Of a stretch of 29,337 nucleotides of DNA, positions 1 through 7,776 are shown in pieces; position 1 is the first letter of the stretch; every line of letters starts with the position of its first letter. The notes beneath the pieces are model-generated. The model was not told the origin of the DNA, made no database searches, and saw only the letters and a list, made by a program, of their open reading frames with translations. Made by a program: the position numbers and the translations under genes. The stretch lies in contig JBOEGA010000042.1 of the NCBI GenBank assembly GCA_050633205.1, forward strand, positions 1 through 29,337, in the 5' to 3' direction. The stretch is from CBDHHC01 sp050633205 (GTDB lineage Bacteria > Pseudomonadota > Alphaproteobacteria > Rhizobiales > CBDHHC01).

Positions 1-24
1 TTCTTACAAAATAACAATGGTGTG

Positions 25-567
25 ATGTCTGAAATTCAAATTAATAAGGAAGACATAGTAACCTTTGCCCAAGTATGTTCTTTGAATATTGATAGCGACG
101 ACGTCAATGATATCACCAAATTAATCTATTTACGTCGATATTACGAAATATTGGATGATAAGGGTGATGAATATCATCTTTTATCAAATCTATTTCATAA
201 GCGAGAAAATCCAGTATACGGGCCTCCTGCTAATGATCAAATGCCCCAAGAGAAGATATTGGAGGCAACACAAAAAATTCAGGAAAAGATTCCAAACTTC
301 ATTTATGTAGATTTTCTAGAGCTTATTCAGAATGATAACGATATGCTTGCCCTATATAATTTTACAGAAAACGGCTATGAAAAATTACAGCTCTTTAGAA
401 TAATAAGATCTGGTAACCAACAGAATAACAATGTAGTTCAGAAATTCATAAATGAAACTTTTCATATAGAAAACGAGTATGTGATGCAGTTAAACCCTGC
501 AAAATACGATTTCATACCTGCTTATATTATTTCCGAATGTGATCAAGCGTTAAATGCCCAAGAATAA
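25..567 (+). CDS. Hypothetical protein, AT-rich gene
   Basis: I do not recognise this roughly 180-residue protein. It is acidic and rich in Asn, Gln, Ile and Tyr. No signal peptide, membrane segment or catalytic motif is visible. I placed the start at the ATG at 25; a GTG lies immediately before it at 22. The frame stays open to the left edge of the window and there is no convincing ribosome-binding site, so the true start may lie outside. The gene is visibly more AT-rich than the genes from 1035 onward, and it is followed by a gene-poor stretch with undetermined bases. That suggests horizontally acquired or mobile-island DNA (inference). It has no same-strand neighbour close enough to form an operon. 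Confidence 0.6.
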   Translation: MSEIQINKEDIVTFAQVCSLNIDSDDVNDITKLIYLRRYYEILDDKGDEYHLLSNLFHKRENPVYGPPANDQMPQEKILEATQKIQEKIPNFIYVDFLELIQNDNDMLALYNFTENGYEKLQLFRIIRSGNQQNNNVVQKFINETFHIENEYVMQLNPAKYDFIPAYIISECDQALNAQE

Positions 568-834
568 TTGAAAATTAGAGAAGCTCTTCGCCTTGTATAG
601 AGCACCCCGGCGCAAAGGCAGGTAATAGCCGGACGGGCTGTCGTGAACCGAGCCTGNNGGCCATTCGGCTTCCATCCCTGGCGCAAGACAGGCAGCAAAG
701 CTGCCTGAAAGATAAGCGAGACTCACCAAAAAGCAGTCTCAAATCTTCTTTTCGTTCACCGCCCCCGGCGCGGGAGGGATGGGACGGCTCCGAAAAGCAG
801 ATTTGAAAACCGAGAGAATGCAAAACAAAGACGA
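568..834. other. Gene-poor GC-rich stretch with undetermined bases (NN)
   Basis: This stretch is distinctly more GC-rich than the gene on its left. It contains two undetermined bases at 657-658. The only open frame (minus strand) runs through the N positions and has a Ser/Arg/Leu-rich composition with no recognisable domain, so I do not call a gene. It may be a collapsed repeat or an assembly join. Confidence 0.5.
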
Positions 835-1008
835 TCAAGGCTCCAAATCACCCAGATCAAGATGCTTGAGTTGATGGTTCCAATCCTCTAAGGTTTCGAA
901 TAATTCGTTCAACTCGCCCCTTTCGAGGGGCACCATTTTGTTTAAGGTGTTTATTTTTTTGAACGCTTTCTGGAATACAGACCTAACAAAAAATATAACC
1001 CGACACAT
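835..1008 (-). CDS. Possible small ORF (57 codons) or gene remnant
   Basis: A minus-strand frame of 57 residues runs from an ATG at 1008 to a TGA at 835-837. Its C-terminal half is amphipathic and acidic (MVPLERGELNELFETLEDW, then a His/Leu/Asp-rich tail). It is not a recognised family. The first ATG lies inside the loop of the terminator assigned to the AhpD-like gene and has no ribosome-binding site, so a start at the internal Met (residue 25) or a decayed gene fragment is equally possible. A 6-bp stem closed by a TTCG tetraloop (916-931) lies inside the frame. Treat it as a weak call. Confidence 0.2.
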   Translation of the reverse strand: MCRVIFFVRSVFQKAFKKINTLNKMVPLERGELNELFETLEDWNHQLKHLDLGDLEP

Positions 1009-1025
1009 AGATATGCATCGGGTTA
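988..1025 (-). terminator. Rho-independent terminator of the AhpD-like gene
   Basis: On the minus strand, 10 bases after the stop of the AhpD-like gene, the 8-bp perfect stem TAACCCGA/TCGGGTTA (1018-1025 with 996-1003, 14-nt loop) is followed by TATTTTTTG. Stem, position and T-tract all fit an intrinsic terminator. Confidence 0.75.
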
Positions 1026-1034
1026 AGTAGAGAC

Positions 1035-1622
1035 TTATGCTGTCTTGTATGCGGTTCCGTCATCTGCTCCATGTTTTATCGGGTCAAATTTATCGACAAT
1101 TGGAAAGTCATGGTCAGGATTACCGACATGGCGAATATACTGCAGTGTGGTGTAGAGGCCGATAACTCCTATAACCTCCAGAAGAGCTTTGTCGGAAAAA
1201 CCTGCTGATCGTGCTGCTTCAAACGTATTGCTGCTAACCATACCGCGGTTGCGTACAACTTCATTAGTATAGTTTAACAATGACTGATCAGCGGCATTCC
1301 GCGAAGTTCCTGCCATGGCCTCAAGTAACTCACTTTCGGACAGGCCCTGACCTTTACCAACCTGCATATGCACATTCACACAGTAATCACAGCGGTTAAG
1401 GGCTGATACCAGCATGGCAACAAGTTCAACCTGTTTGCCTGTAAGTTCAGATTCTCTGTTGACGCTTTTATTTAGCGCTAGAATACCCTTAAGCACATTT
1501 GGAGCATTACCTGCAATCTGAAAAAGATTGATGACACCGCCAAATTGTCTAGTGGCTTCATCATATGCTTCCTTTGTATCTCCGGTTGCAGTTTTAGGGT
1601 CGATGCAGTTCATAGCTGTCAT
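1035..1622 (-). CDS. Carboxymuconolactone decarboxylase / AhpD-like alkylhydroperoxidase family protein
   Basis: This 195-residue protein has the AhpD-fold signature: a CxxC pair with a following His (C78, C81, H85 in RCDYCVNVHM) after a helix with conserved Glu. In AhpD the two cysteines are redox active and reduce peroxides; many relatives are simply named peroxidase-related or CMD-family proteins. No lactone decarboxylase function is implied. The ATG at 1622 has a good upstream AGGAG (1629-1633). A TetR-type palindrome lies just upstream (1648-1667), and a terminator follows the stop. The tetR gene directly upstream on the same strand probably represses it. A role in thiol or peroxide stress, or in handling a reactive organic compound, is inferred. 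Confidence 0.85.
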   Translation of the reverse strand: MTAMNCIDPKTATGDTKEAYDEATRQFGGVINLFQIAGNAPNVLKGILALNKSVNRESELTGKQVELVAMLVSALNRCDYCVNVHMQVGKGQGLSESELLEAMAGTSRNAADQSLLNYTNEVVRNRGMVSSNTFEAARSAGFSDKALLEVIGVIGLYTTLQYIRHVGNPDHDFPIVDKFDPIKHGADDGTAYKTA

Positions 1623-1647
1623 TATTTACTCCTTTTACAGCATAGTA

Positions 1648-1667
1648 TCAACTGACCGATCAGTTGA
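1648..1667. promoter_or_regulatory. TetR-type operator in front of the AhpD-like gene
   Basis: TCAACTGACCGATCAGTTGA is a near-perfect 20-bp palindrome that differs from its reverse complement at one symmetric pair. It shares the core TGACCGATC with the operator at 2305-2320. It sits 26 bp upstream of the AhpD-like start, where a repressor would block the promoter. Confidence 0.75.
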
Positions 1668-1686
1668 TTAAATGAATAAAAATATA

Positions 1687-2283
1687 TCAACAGGTATCTT
1701 GCTTCAGGCTGGATAGAGCCCCAACAGTTGCAAGACTTATCGAGGTAAGTCGACCTGGATCATTTTCAGATTTCGCGAGAACAAGCCCGCCCTGGATCAT
1801 GGCAACAACTAGCTCAGCACCTGCTGATGGTTGAATTGCCGGAATATCCCCATTGTTAATCAATTCAACAATAATCGGTTCAATTGCATGCTGCCATGTT
1901 CTTAGAGCATCTTTAACCGACTGGCGAACAGTTTCATCAACAGTGCCCAGCTCAAGTGTCATATTGCCGACGAGGCAACCTTGTGAAATACCGTTTTTTT
2001 TCTTCCACCTTATATTTGCATCCGCGGGGACGGAGAATAGAGCAGTGATTTTATCTTCCGGATTATCTCTGCTGGCTGAAATATTCACAAAGGCCATACG
2101 GAACTCTTCCGCATAACGTTCTATTGTAGCAATAAGAAGTGCAGACTTTGAGGGAAAATAGTGATAAAAAGTTCCCTTATTCACTCCAGCATTCTTGCAG
2201 ATTTCAGAAGTGCCGACAACGCCATATCCTTTCCCGAGGAAAAGCTCTGTCGCCGTAATAAGTATTTTCTCTTTCGTATCCAT
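1687..2283 (-). CDS. TetR/AcrR family transcriptional repressor
   Basis: This 198-residue protein has an N-terminal TetR helix-turn-helix: the stretch TSEICKNAGVNKGTFYHYF (about residues 25-43) is the canonical recognition region. The C-terminal ligand domain contains GCLVGNMTLELG, typical of the LmrA/YxaF-like branch, whose members often sense small electrophiles or drugs. The ATG at 2283 gives the standard TetR start (MDTKEKILITATELF). A TATATAA box lies only about 6-12 bases before it and there is no ribosome-binding site, so the transcript may be leaderless. The palindrome at 2305-2320 implies autorepression; the related palindrome at 1648-1667 implies control of the downstream AhpD-like gene. 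Confidence 0.88.
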   Translation of the reverse strand: MDTKEKILITATELFLGKGYGVVGTSEICKNAGVNKGTFYHYFPSKSALLIATIERYAEEFRMAFVNISASRDNPEDKITALFSVPADANIRWKKKNGISQGCLVGNMTLELGTVDETVRQSVKDALRTWQHAIEPIIVELINNGDIPAIQPSAGAELVVAMIQGGLVLAKSENDPGRLTSISLATVGALSSLKQDTC

Positions 2284-2304
2284 AGCGATTTATATAAACT
2301 ACCA

Positions 2305-2320
2305 TTGACCGATCGGTCAA
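2305..2320. promoter_or_regulatory. Perfect TetR-type operator upstream of tetR
   Basis: TTGACCGATCGGTCAA is a perfect 16-bp palindrome, 21 bp upstream of the tetR start and next to a TATATAA -10-like element. It shares its core with the palindrome at 1648-1667, which indicates that one regulator binds both. Confidence 0.8.
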
Positions 2321-2439
2321 GTCACGCTGTTGTGAACGACCTAAGGAATGAGGATATAGTACGAAGTTTGGCATATCCTAACTACTTTAAAATATCTTAT
2401 AAAGTGGTCGATATAAAGCAAGGTCGGGTACATTCTTTT

Positions 2440-2540
2440 TATCTCACGGCAAGTTCGCTTCGCTCACGCCTCCGATGGGGCGGCACAACGTGCCGAGGCC
2501 CGGTCGGGCCTATGGGGCGAGAGTTTTGCGGGGTTACTGT
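2440..2540. other. GC-rich island with two adjacent perfect hairpins
   Basis: In otherwise AT-leaning DNA, 2481-2495 (CGGCAC, 3-nt loop, GTGCCG) and 2496-2511 (AGGCCCG, 2-nt loop, CGGGCCT) form two perfect stem-loops with no gap between them. No T-tract follows on either strand, so it does not look like an intrinsic terminator. It lies directly beyond the stop of the hypothetical gene at 2541. Identity unknown; it could be a dispersed palindromic repeat. Confidence 0.5.
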
Positions 2541-2969
2541 TCAAGTTGCACCAGACACGTTGTGGTAATCTCTATCGTCACGAAGGCCATTAGCGTAATC
2601 GACATCAATTTTAGCCATTCTCTCAATCTCCTGGCTGTCAAGTCTGAATATATTTTCCTCGGGTAATGATAGTACGTCTTTTAAATTATCAACCAGAGCC
2701 TTAACACCAACTTTTACAATATCTGTTGCGTCTGCTCTAAGTTCAAAATGGGGGCCATGCTTTCCCTGCAAGACTTCCAGGGCTTCAAGGATGTAGATAT
2801 ATCCTTTTTCAGTCTTTATTAAACAACCCGATGCGTGCCCCAATCCATCTTCCAAATATTCTTCAAGCTTCAGATCAAACCGTCTGGATATCTCATCTAA
2901 TGAAATCATGATCCAGGCAATGGAATGATCGTTGCAAAAATGATGACTTTGAATCTGTATGACTGACAT
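2541..2969 (-). CDS. Hypothetical protein
   Basis: This is a protein of up to 142 residues that I do not recognise. It is soluble and mixed alpha/beta in character, without a signal peptide. The central segment (about residues 40-75) reads like a compact beta-rich domain and the C-terminal third is helical and acidic. The start is uncertain: the ATG at 2969 has no ribosome-binding site, and the internal Met 21 (ATG at 2909, MISLDEISRRF) is a plausible alternative that would drop an odd His-rich leader. It lies 87 bp downstream of the 2-hydroxyacid dehydrogenase on the same strand and could be co-transcribed with it. Confidence 0.55.
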   Translation of the reverse strand: MSVIQIQSHHFCNDHSIAWIMISLDEISRRFDLKLEEYLEDGLGHASGCLIKTEKGYIYILEALEVLQGKHGPHFELRADATDIVKVGVKALVDNLKDVLSLPEENIFRLDSQEIERMAKIDVDYANGLRDDRDYHNVSGAT

Positions 2970-3056
2970 TTATTTTTGCTTTTTAGCTGATTTATATTTA
3001 TTCGATGATAGTTCTATTTTGATTTCTGTGAATATTAAAGGCAGTCTTCATAACAT

Positions 3057-4025
3057 TCAAACCACCACATTCTCAGGTCTTCCCTCCAGAAAGCTAATTA
3101 CATTCTGCACTGTCATGTCGAAGAGGCGTTGTTGGGCTTCGAGGCTGGCCCAGGCGGTGTGGGGGGTGATTATCAGGTTGGGGATATTGTTGTCCAGAAG
3201 CAGGTTTCCGTTTGCCGGGGGTTCCTCGGAGAGGACGTCGAAGGCGGCTCCGGCGATGTGGCCTTTTATGAGGGCGTTTTTTAAGGCCTGTTCGTTGACT
3301 ATGCCACCTCTTGCCGTGTTGATGAGGAAGGCACTGCTCTTCATCTGTTCCAGTTCAGGGGCATCGATCAGGTTGCGGGTTTCCTCGTTGAGAGGGCAGT
3401 GCAATGTGATAACGTCAGAACCGGTTATTATGGTTTGAAAGTCTGTGCGGCCTTCTGAAGGGGAGCTTCCTTTTCGGGCAGCGATAAGGACCTGCATCCC
3501 GAAAGCCTTTGCGATTTCTCCGACTGCTCTGCCCAATTCTCCGTGGCCTATAATGCCGAGTGTTTTGCCGGACAGTTCTGTGATGTTGTAATCCAGCAGG
3601 CAGAATTGAGGGCTTTTGTTCCATGCTCCCTGCCTGACGGCATTGCTGTATTCTGTGAAGCGTGTGGCGAGGGAGAGTATCAGCATAAATGTATGCTGTG
3701 CAACGGAAGGGGTGCCGTATGATCTGACATTGGACACGGTAATATCTTTATTGCTGGCGGCTTTGATACCAACATTGTTATAGCCTGTAGCCATAACGGA
3801 AATCATTTTCAGGCGGGTGGCGTTTGCTATTGCCTGACTGGAGAGTACAGCCTTGTTTGTGATGGCGATATCTGCATTGCGAACGCGTTTTATGACTTCT
3901 TCAGGAGTACTGTGTTCATAAACTTCGCAGTTCGGGAAGTTCTTGTAGAGCTTTTCAAAGGAAAGCTTATCAGCGGATACTGATCCTCTGTCGAGAAAAA
4001 CAACATTGTGTGTAGAGTGGTTCAT
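3057..4025 (-). CDS. D-2-hydroxyacid dehydrogenase (glycerate/hydroxypyruvate reductase-like)
   Basis: This 322-residue NAD(P)-dependent dehydrogenase has the normal family length. The Rossmann motif GxGxxG is at residues 160-165 (GIIGHGELG). The catalytic triad is visible as R239 (NTARGG), E268 (SEEPP) and H289 (TPHTAW). The N-terminal catalytic subdomain carries MATGYNNV, the substrate carboxylate-binding loop seen in glycerate dehydrogenases. The expected reaction is reversible reduction of a 2-keto acid such as hydroxypyruvate or glyoxylate to the D-2-hydroxyacid. Closest resemblance is to HprA-type enzymes, but the substrate cannot be fixed from sequence alone. A GGAG lies about 11 bases before the ATG at 4025. 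Confidence 0.85.
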   Translation of the reverse strand: MNHSTHNVVFLDRGSVSADKLSFEKLYKNFPNCEVYEHSTPEEVIKRVRNADIAITNKAVLSSQAIANATRLKMISVMATGYNNVGIKAASNKDITVSNVRSYGTPSVAQHTFMLILSLATRFTEYSNAVRQGAWNKSPQFCLLDYNITELSGKTLGIIGHGELGRAVGEIAKAFGMQVLIAARKGSSPSEGRTDFQTIITGSDVITLHCPLNEETRNLIDAPELEQMKSSAFLINTARGGIVNEQALKNALIKGHIAGAAFDVLSEEPPANGNLLLDNNIPNLIITPHTAWASLEAQQRLFDMTVQNVISFLEGRPENVVV

Positions 4026-4070
4026 AATTCAGATGCTCCGATATACAGCAATGGGATGCATACTAAAACA

Positions 4071-4105
4071 CAGGCCTGTTACCAGCCACAAGAGCGAAAG
4101 GCCTG
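4071..4105 (-). terminator. Possible terminator of the emr-linked tetR gene
   Basis: On the minus strand, after the tetR stop at 4119, the perfect 7-bp stem CAGGCCT/AGGCCTG (4099-4105 with 4071-4077, loop about 21 nt) is followed by TGTTTTAG. The long loop and short T-tract make this a moderate call. Confidence 0.4.
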
Positions 4106-4118
4106 AACTGCAAAATTA

Positions 4119-4727
4119 TTATTGTGCGTAGGCTGCAAGAAACATATTTACTGCCATGTCTACCACATGGCGAATTCTTTTCTCATCGGGGGGAGGGGCG
4201 TTGGTGTACATCATGGGTTTGAACATTGTAGACTGAAAGCTGTCCAGGAGTTGTGCAGCAGCAACTTCAGTATCAGGGACATTGAGAATGCCCGCTTCGA
4301 TCTGTGCTTCAAGATAGGCACTGACACGAGCGATGCCTGTTCCGGGGCCTGCATCGTAAAACTGCTGTCCCAGTTCTGGCATGCGGATTGCGATACTGAT
4401 GACAGTGCGGATTGGTGCTGCTCTTTCAGGTTTGCAGAGATATTGAATGAACTCGCAGCCAAGGTTTGTCAGAACTGTTCTGACATCGTGGTCTTCGTGA
4501 TTAAATGCGAATATGCGTTCGACCTGTGCGCGCCTTTCTTCTTCAAAGATTGTTTCAAACAGGTGCTCCTTGCTTTTGAAGTAAACATAGAGCGTAGCTT
4601 TTGATACGCCTGCGGCTCTGGCAATTTCGCACATGCTTGCTGCATCAAATCCCTGATTCAGGAAAACAATACGGGCACCATTTATTATCTGGCGGTATTT
4701 TATTGTCGATGCATCTGTGTCGCTCAT
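4119..4727 (-). CDS. TetR/AcrR family repressor of the adjacent efflux pair
   Basis: This 202-residue protein has the TetR helix-turn-helix at about residues 31-50 (MCEIARAAGVSKATLYVYF) and a C-terminal domain of the AefR/AcrR-like type (PERAAPIRTVISIAIRMPELGQQFYDAG). It is transcribed divergently from the HlyD-like and EmrB-like genes, the standard arrangement for a local efflux repressor. A dyad element (4861-4877) lies in the shared intergenic region. The ATG at 4727 is preceded by a weak purine-rich AAGAAG. Inducer unknown; a lipophilic toxic compound would be usual for this context (inference). Confidence 0.88.
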   Translation of the reverse strand: MSDTDASTIKYRQIINGARIVFLNQGFDAASMCEIARAAGVSKATLYVYFKSKEHLFETIFEEERRAQVERIFAFNHEDHDVRTVLTNLGCEFIQYLCKPERAAPIRTVISIAIRMPELGQQFYDAGPGTGIARVSAYLEAQIEAGILNVPDTEVAAAQLLDSFQSTMFKPMMYTNAPPPDEKRIRHVVDMAVNMFLAAYAQ

Positions 4728-4860
4728 ATCGTCTTCTTTTTATTTGTTGCCGTTGTATTTTTAAGGTTATTAAAAAATAACCATTAAAATCAATGCAATA
4801 AATAGTTTGATCCTGCTTTGCCGTGTTGCTTTGCAAAATATTATTTTTAATTTAATACTA

Positions 4861-4877
4861 GACTGAACGGTTTGGTC
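4861..4877. promoter_or_regulatory. Putative TetR operator between tetR and the emrA-like gene
   Basis: GACTGAACGGTTTGGTC is an imperfect palindrome (8-nt arms around one central base, 6 of 8 positions paired). It lies in the 204-bp divergent intergenic region, 55 bp before the membrane-fusion gene. Size and position suit the neighbouring TetR protein. Confidence 0.5.
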
Positions 4878-4931
4878 AATGCTTTACTGCCAAAATAACA
4901 GGAAAAAAAAATAAATACCGGAAATTCGCAG

Positions 4932-6116
4932 ATGAAGAGTAATAAAGTAAATCGCGAGCGTATTGCGGACCTCTCGGAGGAGGATGCATCAGAGCAGGAT
5001 GCTGAAGACACCGATTTGTCAGAGGCTGATGAAACAGTCGAGGATGTAAAATCAGGATCTATCAGGCAGAAGATAGCGATGGTGGTTATACCGCTTATTC
5101 TGGTTATGGTCGGCTGGTACAGCTACCAGTGGTGGACTGTCGGGCAGTATATTGTTTCCACAAATGATGCCTATATCAAGGCTGATACGGCAACGATAGC
5201 GGCCAAGGTTTCCGGTTATGTTTCCAAAATTGAAGTATCAGATCATGCCAGCCTGAAAAAGGGTGATGTTATTGCCCGGATTGATGATGGTGATTTTCGT
5301 CTTTCAGTTCAGGCGGCTTCAGATAATATTGCGTCGCAGAAAGCAACCATAGACCGTATTGACAGACAGGTTACAGCTCAGATGGCAATGTTTGAGCAAG
5401 CGAAGGCAAAACTTGCTGCTGCGGATGCGAATATGAAGCGAGCTGCAGCAGAATTGCGAAGGCAAAAAGGGTTGGCCAGACGCAGATTCGCCAGTCAGAA
5501 GACGCTTGATGAGGCGGAAGCCGGAAGTGCACAAGCGGTTGCAGAGGTGACAAATGCAAGGGCTGCTGTTGAGGCCGCCAAGGCCGAGGTGGAAGTTGTA
5601 AAGGCAAGAAAACTTGAGGCATCAGGTGTGCTCAGACAACTGGAAACGGCATTGGTTAAAGCTAAGCGGGACCTGTCTTTTACTGTTATCCGGGCGCCAT
5701 TTGCCGGAGTGCTGGGAAACCGGGCCATACAGACCGGGGAGTATGTAACTTCTGGTAAACGTCTTGTCAGTCTGGTGAAGCTGAATGAAGTTTATATAGA
5801 TGCGAATTTCAAGGAAACACAGCTTACAAGGCTGAATACAGGGCAACCGGTTGAAATAGAGGTGGATGCCGTTCCGGGGCATGTCTTTCATGGTCAGGTT
5901 GTCAGCTTCTCACCTGCTTCGGGTTCACAGTTTTCGTTATTGCCGCCGGATAATGCCACAGGGAATTTTACCAAGATTGTGCAAAGAATTCCTGTACGGA
6001 TCAGGATTGAACAGAAAGTCTCGGGGAAGCATCTGCTCAGGCCCGGGATGTCTGTTATTGTCAGCGTCAATACCAAGCCACAGGTGAGTGGCAGCGCACA
6101 GGCTGCTACGCGATGA
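4932..6116 (+). CDS. emrA: HlyD/EmrA-type membrane fusion protein of a multidrug efflux pump
   Basis: This 394-residue periplasmic adaptor has a long acidic cytoplasmic N-tail (residues 1-45), a single membrane anchor (about 47-65), then STNDAYIKADTATIAAKVSGYV, which is the diagnostic start of the EmrA/HlyD barrel and lipoyl half-motif. A long Ala/Gln/Lys-rich coiled-coil hairpin covers about residues 125-245, followed by the second lipoyl half (FTVIRAPFAGVLGNR) and the C-terminal beta barrel (YIDANFKETQL). It should link the inner-membrane transporter encoded 22 bp downstream to an outer-membrane TolC-like channel, which is not in this window. The acidic extension makes the N-terminus longer than in E. 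coli EmrA. Expression is probably controlled by the divergent TetR. Confidence 0.88.
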   Translation: MKSNKVNRERIADLSEEDASEQDAEDTDLSEADETVEDVKSGSIRQKIAMVVIPLILVMVGWYSYQWWTVGQYIVSTNDAYIKADTATIAAKVSGYVSKIEVSDHASLKKGDVIARIDDGDFRLSVQAASDNIASQKATIDRIDRQVTAQMAMFEQAKAKLAAADANMKRAAAELRRQKGLARRRFASQKTLDEAEAGSAQAVAEVTNARAAVEAAKAEVEVVKARKLEASGVLRQLETALVKAKRDLSFTVIRAPFAGVLGNRAIQTGEYVTSGKRLVSLVKLNEVYIDANFKETQLTRLNTGQPVEIEVDAVPGHVFHGQVVSFSPASGSQFSLLPPDNATGNFTKIVQRIPVRIRIEQKVSGKHLLRPGMSVIVSVNTKPQVSGSAQAATR

Positions 6117-6138
6117 ATAAGTTCTGGCGGTATGACCA

Positions 6139-7698
6139 ATGACAGCTACAAGTGGAAAAACAGCAGGCAGTGTGCAGGAAGATGATGCTATTGATCCGCT
6201 GAGGCTGTTTACGTTTTTGTGCATGGCCTTCGGGATGTTTATGGCAATCCTGGATATTCAGATTGTATCTGCATCCCTGAATGAAATTCAGGCCGGGTTG
6301 TCTGCCGGGCCTACGGAAATTTCCTGGGTGCAGACATCCTATCTTATTGCAGAAGTTATTATGATTCCGCTGTCCGGTTTTTTATCACGGGCGCTGGGGA
6401 CGCGACTTCTGTTTGCCGGGTCTGCTGCAGGGTTTACTTTTGCCAGTCTGATGTGTGGGCTATCGACCAGCCTGAATGAAATGATTTTCTGGCGTGTTGT
6501 GCAGGGTTTTCTTGGCGGGGGCATGATCCCTACAGTGTTTGCGTCTGCTTATACGATATTTCCACGGTCCAGAATGCCGTTTATTGCACCGATGATTGGT
6601 CTTATTGTGACACTGGCTCCGACGATCGGGCCGACAATTGGTGGCTATCTGACCAATTATTTTTCATGGCACTGGCTGTTCTTTGTCAATATCATCCCCG
6701 GAATCTGTGTAACGCTGGCGGCTTTAACTCTTATTGATTTTGATGAGCCGGATTTTTCCCTGTTCAAGAATTTTGACTGGGTTGGCTTCTTTTCCATGGC
6801 AGGATTTCTAGGGGCGCTGGAGTTTGTTCTTGAGGAAGGGCCACGCAATGACTGGTTTAATGATGAACTGGTGCTGGTGTTTGCTGTGGTTTCAGGGGTA
6901 TCGGCAATCATATTTTTTACGCGGGTACTGACGGCCCTGAATCCGATTGTTGATATCAGGCCGTTTACCGATCGTAATTTTGCTATGGGATCGCTGTTTT
7001 CATTTATTGTGGGGATTGGTCTGTACGGGCTGACTTATCTGTATCCTGTTTATCTGGGGGCGATACGCGGTCATAATGCATTGATGATTGGTAACACGAT
7101 GTTTATTACCGGGCTGGCGATGTTTTTTACAGCACCTATAGTCGGGCGTCTGACGGCCAAGGTTGATCTTCGGCTTATTATGATGGTTGGTTTTGTGAGC
7201 TTTGGTATCGGAACCTGGTGGATGACCTACCTGACTCATGACTGGGATTTTAATGAACTTTTCTGGCCCCAGATATTCAGAGGTTTCGGTCTGATGATGG
7301 CTATGATCCCGATCAATAATATTTCACTTGGAACTTTGCCGCCTGAACGGCTGAAGAATGCATCTGGCCTGTTTAACCTGACGCGAAATCTTGGAGGGGC
7401 AGTGGGGCTTGCAATATTAACGACAATACTTGGGCAACGCACGGATCATCATATTGCCCGTCTGCATGAAAAGGTTAATGCAGGGCATCAGCCTGCTGTT
7501 GAAATGCTGGATGGACTTATAGCGAGATTTCGTGATTTTGGGGATGATGCGCAAAGGATGGCTTTGCAGACATTTAACAATATTATTCACAGGGAGAGTA
7601 TTGTTATGGCGTTTTCAGATCTGTTCTGGTTGTTAACGGTGCTTTTTGTAAGTTTGTTTCTGCTGGCATTTTTTATGAAAAAGCCGCTGGAGGAGTAG
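6139..7698 (+). CDS. emrB: DHA2 (EmrB-type) major facilitator drug efflux transporter
   Basis: This 519-residue, strongly hydrophobic protein fits the 14-helix DHA2 layout. Typical signatures include the helix 1 motif FGMFMAILDIQIVSASLNEI, the STSLNEMIFWRVVQGFLGG region, and antiporter motif C in helix 5 (LAPTIGPTIGGYL) followed by the W/F-rich SWHWLFFVNIIPG. The late FNLTRNLGGAVGLAI motif is also characteristic of EmrB relatives. It should act as a proton-driven exporter working with the upstream membrane fusion protein, from which it is separated by 22 bp; the two are almost certainly co-transcribed. Substrates cannot be read from sequence; EmrB proteins export hydrophobic uncouplers, detergents and antibiotics. 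Confidence 0.9.
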   Translation: MTATSGKTAGSVQEDDAIDPLRLFTFLCMAFGMFMAILDIQIVSASLNEIQAGLSAGPTEISWVQTSYLIAEVIMIPLSGFLSRALGTRLLFAGSAAGFTFASLMCGLSTSLNEMIFWRVVQGFLGGGMIPTVFASAYTIFPRSRMPFIAPMIGLIVTLAPTIGPTIGGYLTNYFSWHWLFFVNIIPGICVTLAALTLIDFDEPDFSLFKNFDWVGFFSMAGFLGALEFVLEEGPRNDWFNDELVLVFAVVSGVSAIIFFTRVLTALNPIVDIRPFTDRNFAMGSLFSFIVGIGLYGLTYLYPVYLGAIRGHNALMIGNTMFITGLAMFFTAPIVGRLTAKVDLRLIMMVGFVSFGIGTWWMTYLTHDWDFNELFWPQIFRGFGLMMAMIPINNISLGTLPPERLKNASGLFNLTRNLGGAVGLAILTTILGQRTDHHIARLHEKVNAGHQPAVEMLDGLIARFRDFGDDAQRMALQTFNNIIHRESIVMAFSDLFWLLTVLFVSLFLLAFFMKKPLEE

Positions 7699-7736
7699 CG
7701 CTGGCAGAATTCAGGTGAGGCTGTGCAATTGTTGCA

Positions 7737-7760
7737 GGAAAGGGGGGAGTTCCCCTTTCC
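7737..7760. terminator. Hairpin between convergent genes, possible terminator
   Basis: A perfect 9-bp stem GGAAAGGGG/CCCCTTTCC with a 6-nt loop lies between the emrB stop (7698) and the converging DUF1428/PhnB gene (stop at 7777). No T-tract follows on either strand, so it may act as a transcript-end stabiliser rather than an intrinsic terminator. Confidence 0.4.
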
Positions 7761-7776
7761 CGGATTGCGGCAGGGG

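Noticed and set aside
575..838. Minus-strand ORF of 87 codons through the NN
   Set aside because: It reads through undetermined bases, has a biased Ser/Arg/Leu composition and no recognisable domain.
916..931. TTCG-tetraloop hairpin as a terminator for the first gene
   Set aside because: It is about 350 bases past the stop and lacks a directly following T-tract.
2161..2568. Plus-strand ORF overlapping tetR and the operator
   Set aside because: Runs through the tetR start and the palindromic operator; no domain and no ribosome-binding site.
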